From positions 1-30,640 of the forward strand of contig CAZNYC010000038.1 of the NCBI GenBank assembly GCA_964577175.1: a stretch of DNA of 30,640 bases. The letters are read 5' to 3'. This stretch comes from BS750m-G62 sp964577175. Its GTDB lineage: Bacteria; Planctomycetota; Phycisphaerae; FEN-1346. Shown here piece after piece: positions 30,367-30,640 of this stretch. The notes beneath the pieces were generated by a model. That model saw only the letters and a program-made list of their open reading frames with translations, was not told the DNA's origin and ran no database searches. Within the stretch, counting starts at the first letter, position 1. Each line of letters opens with the position of its first letter. A program made the translations under genes and the position numbers.

Positions 30367-30390
30367 GACGGCGGGACAGACCGCCGCTGT
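30367..30390. repeat. Family C-like half hairpin
   Basis: ACGGCGGG-ACAGA-CCGCCGCTGT resembles the right-hand hairpin of the family C pair at 222-244 (CACGGCGGG, ACAAA, CCCGCCGTG). Only one unit is present, in the 145-base gap 30352-30496. The remaining gap bases hold the inverted repeat described separately. Confidence 0.4.
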
Positions 30391-30438
30391 AGCGAGCGAT
30401 AACATGTAGGTTCGGGCGCGGCCTCCACGGCCGGGAAC

Positions 30439-30473
30439 AACCGAAACGTACCGCGTTAGGCGACGTTTCGGTT
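30439..30473. promoter_or_regulatory. Perfect 11-bp inverted repeat before the HTH gene
   Basis: AACCGAAACGT (30439-30449) and ACGTTTCGGTT (30463-30473) are exact complements with a 13-base spacer, ending 23 bases before the HTH gene's ATG. Half-sites are about 24 bases apart, suitable for a dimeric repressor, or the RNA could form an attenuating hairpin. There is no T run after it. Confidence 0.6.
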
Positions 30474-30496
30474 AACCCAGTCATGGAGGTTTTTCA

Positions 30497-30640
30497 ATGC
30501 CTGAACCGCTTTTGACCCCATCGCAAGCCGCCGAAATCCTCGGCATCCGCGTGGAAACTTTGGCAACCTGGCGATGCACGCATCGCTATGCCCTGAAGTA
30601 TGTCCGCGTCGGCAGACACATCCGATACCGCCTGGTGGAT
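30497..30640 (+). CDS. Excisionase/AlpA-like HTH protein (partial, N-terminus)
   Basis: The first 48 residues are visible and run off the right edge. They form a winged HTH of the HTH_17 kind: LTPSQAAEILGIRVETLATWR, then YVRVGRHIRYRLVD, the strand-turn that packs against the helices. The ATG at 30497 follows GGAGG by seven bases. Next to a P4-type integrase this is likely the excisionase or a replication/activation regulator of the element. The length and any further domain are unknown. Confidence 0.85.
   Translation, partial: MPEPLLTPSQAAEILGIRVETLATWRCTHRYALKYVRVGRHIRYRLVD

Overview
The window is very GC-rich bacterial DNA. Most of it is one long minus-strand flagellar operon (about 26.39 kb down to 5.0 kb). 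FlgH, FlgI and FlgA are all present, so the flagellum has L and P rings and the cell has two membranes. Planctomycetota or a similar deep-branching GC-rich diderm phylum fits the gene style (ECF sigma with zinc-finger anti-sigma, zinc-ribbon membrane protein, PilZ proteins, long hook-associated proteins, many intergenic palindromes). This is inference: there is no rRNA or other marker gene here.

Layout. 1-158 is the 3' end of an unidentified gene. 446-2311 is a translationally coupled plus-strand unit: ECF sigma factor, zinc-finger anti-sigma factor and a secreted protein of unknown function. 2317-3448 holds two minus-strand genes, a zinc-ribbon membrane protein and a stand-alone PilZ protein. 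3741-4769 is a tRNA-dihydrouridine synthase. From 26391 down to 12467 lie fliK, flgD, flgE, a membrane PilZ-like gene, flgF, flgG, flgA, flgH, flgI, a flgJ-type rod protein, flgN, flgK and flgL. Downstream of flgL the same strand continues into a modification block: a two-domain glycosyltransferase, a 969-residue TPR/glycosyltransferase/methyltransferase/sulfotransferase fusion, a second glycosyltransferase, a TPR protein and a small helical FlgN/FliT-like protein.

Control. A textbook sigma-54 promoter (26418-26434) sits just before fliK. The divergent gene at 26857-28308 encodes a sigma-54 activator with intact AAA+ motifs but a receiver domain lacking the phospho-acceptor. The promoter, the activator and a recurring CCGGAAG heptamer between them form a plausible self-contained switch for hook and rod synthesis and, by read-through, for the modification genes.

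Right end. 28770 onward looks like the integrase end of an integrative element: a P4-type tyrosine recombinase with operator-like repeats around its promoter, a 90-residue orphan with its own promoter, and the start of an excisionase-like HTH gene preceded by a perfect inverted repeat.

Intergenic gaps are studded with paired inverted palindromes of at least two families. One pair lies inside the 5' end of flgH without breaking the frame. The most promising new biology is the flagellum-linked glycan assembly, methylation and sulfation block, followed by the palindrome families.
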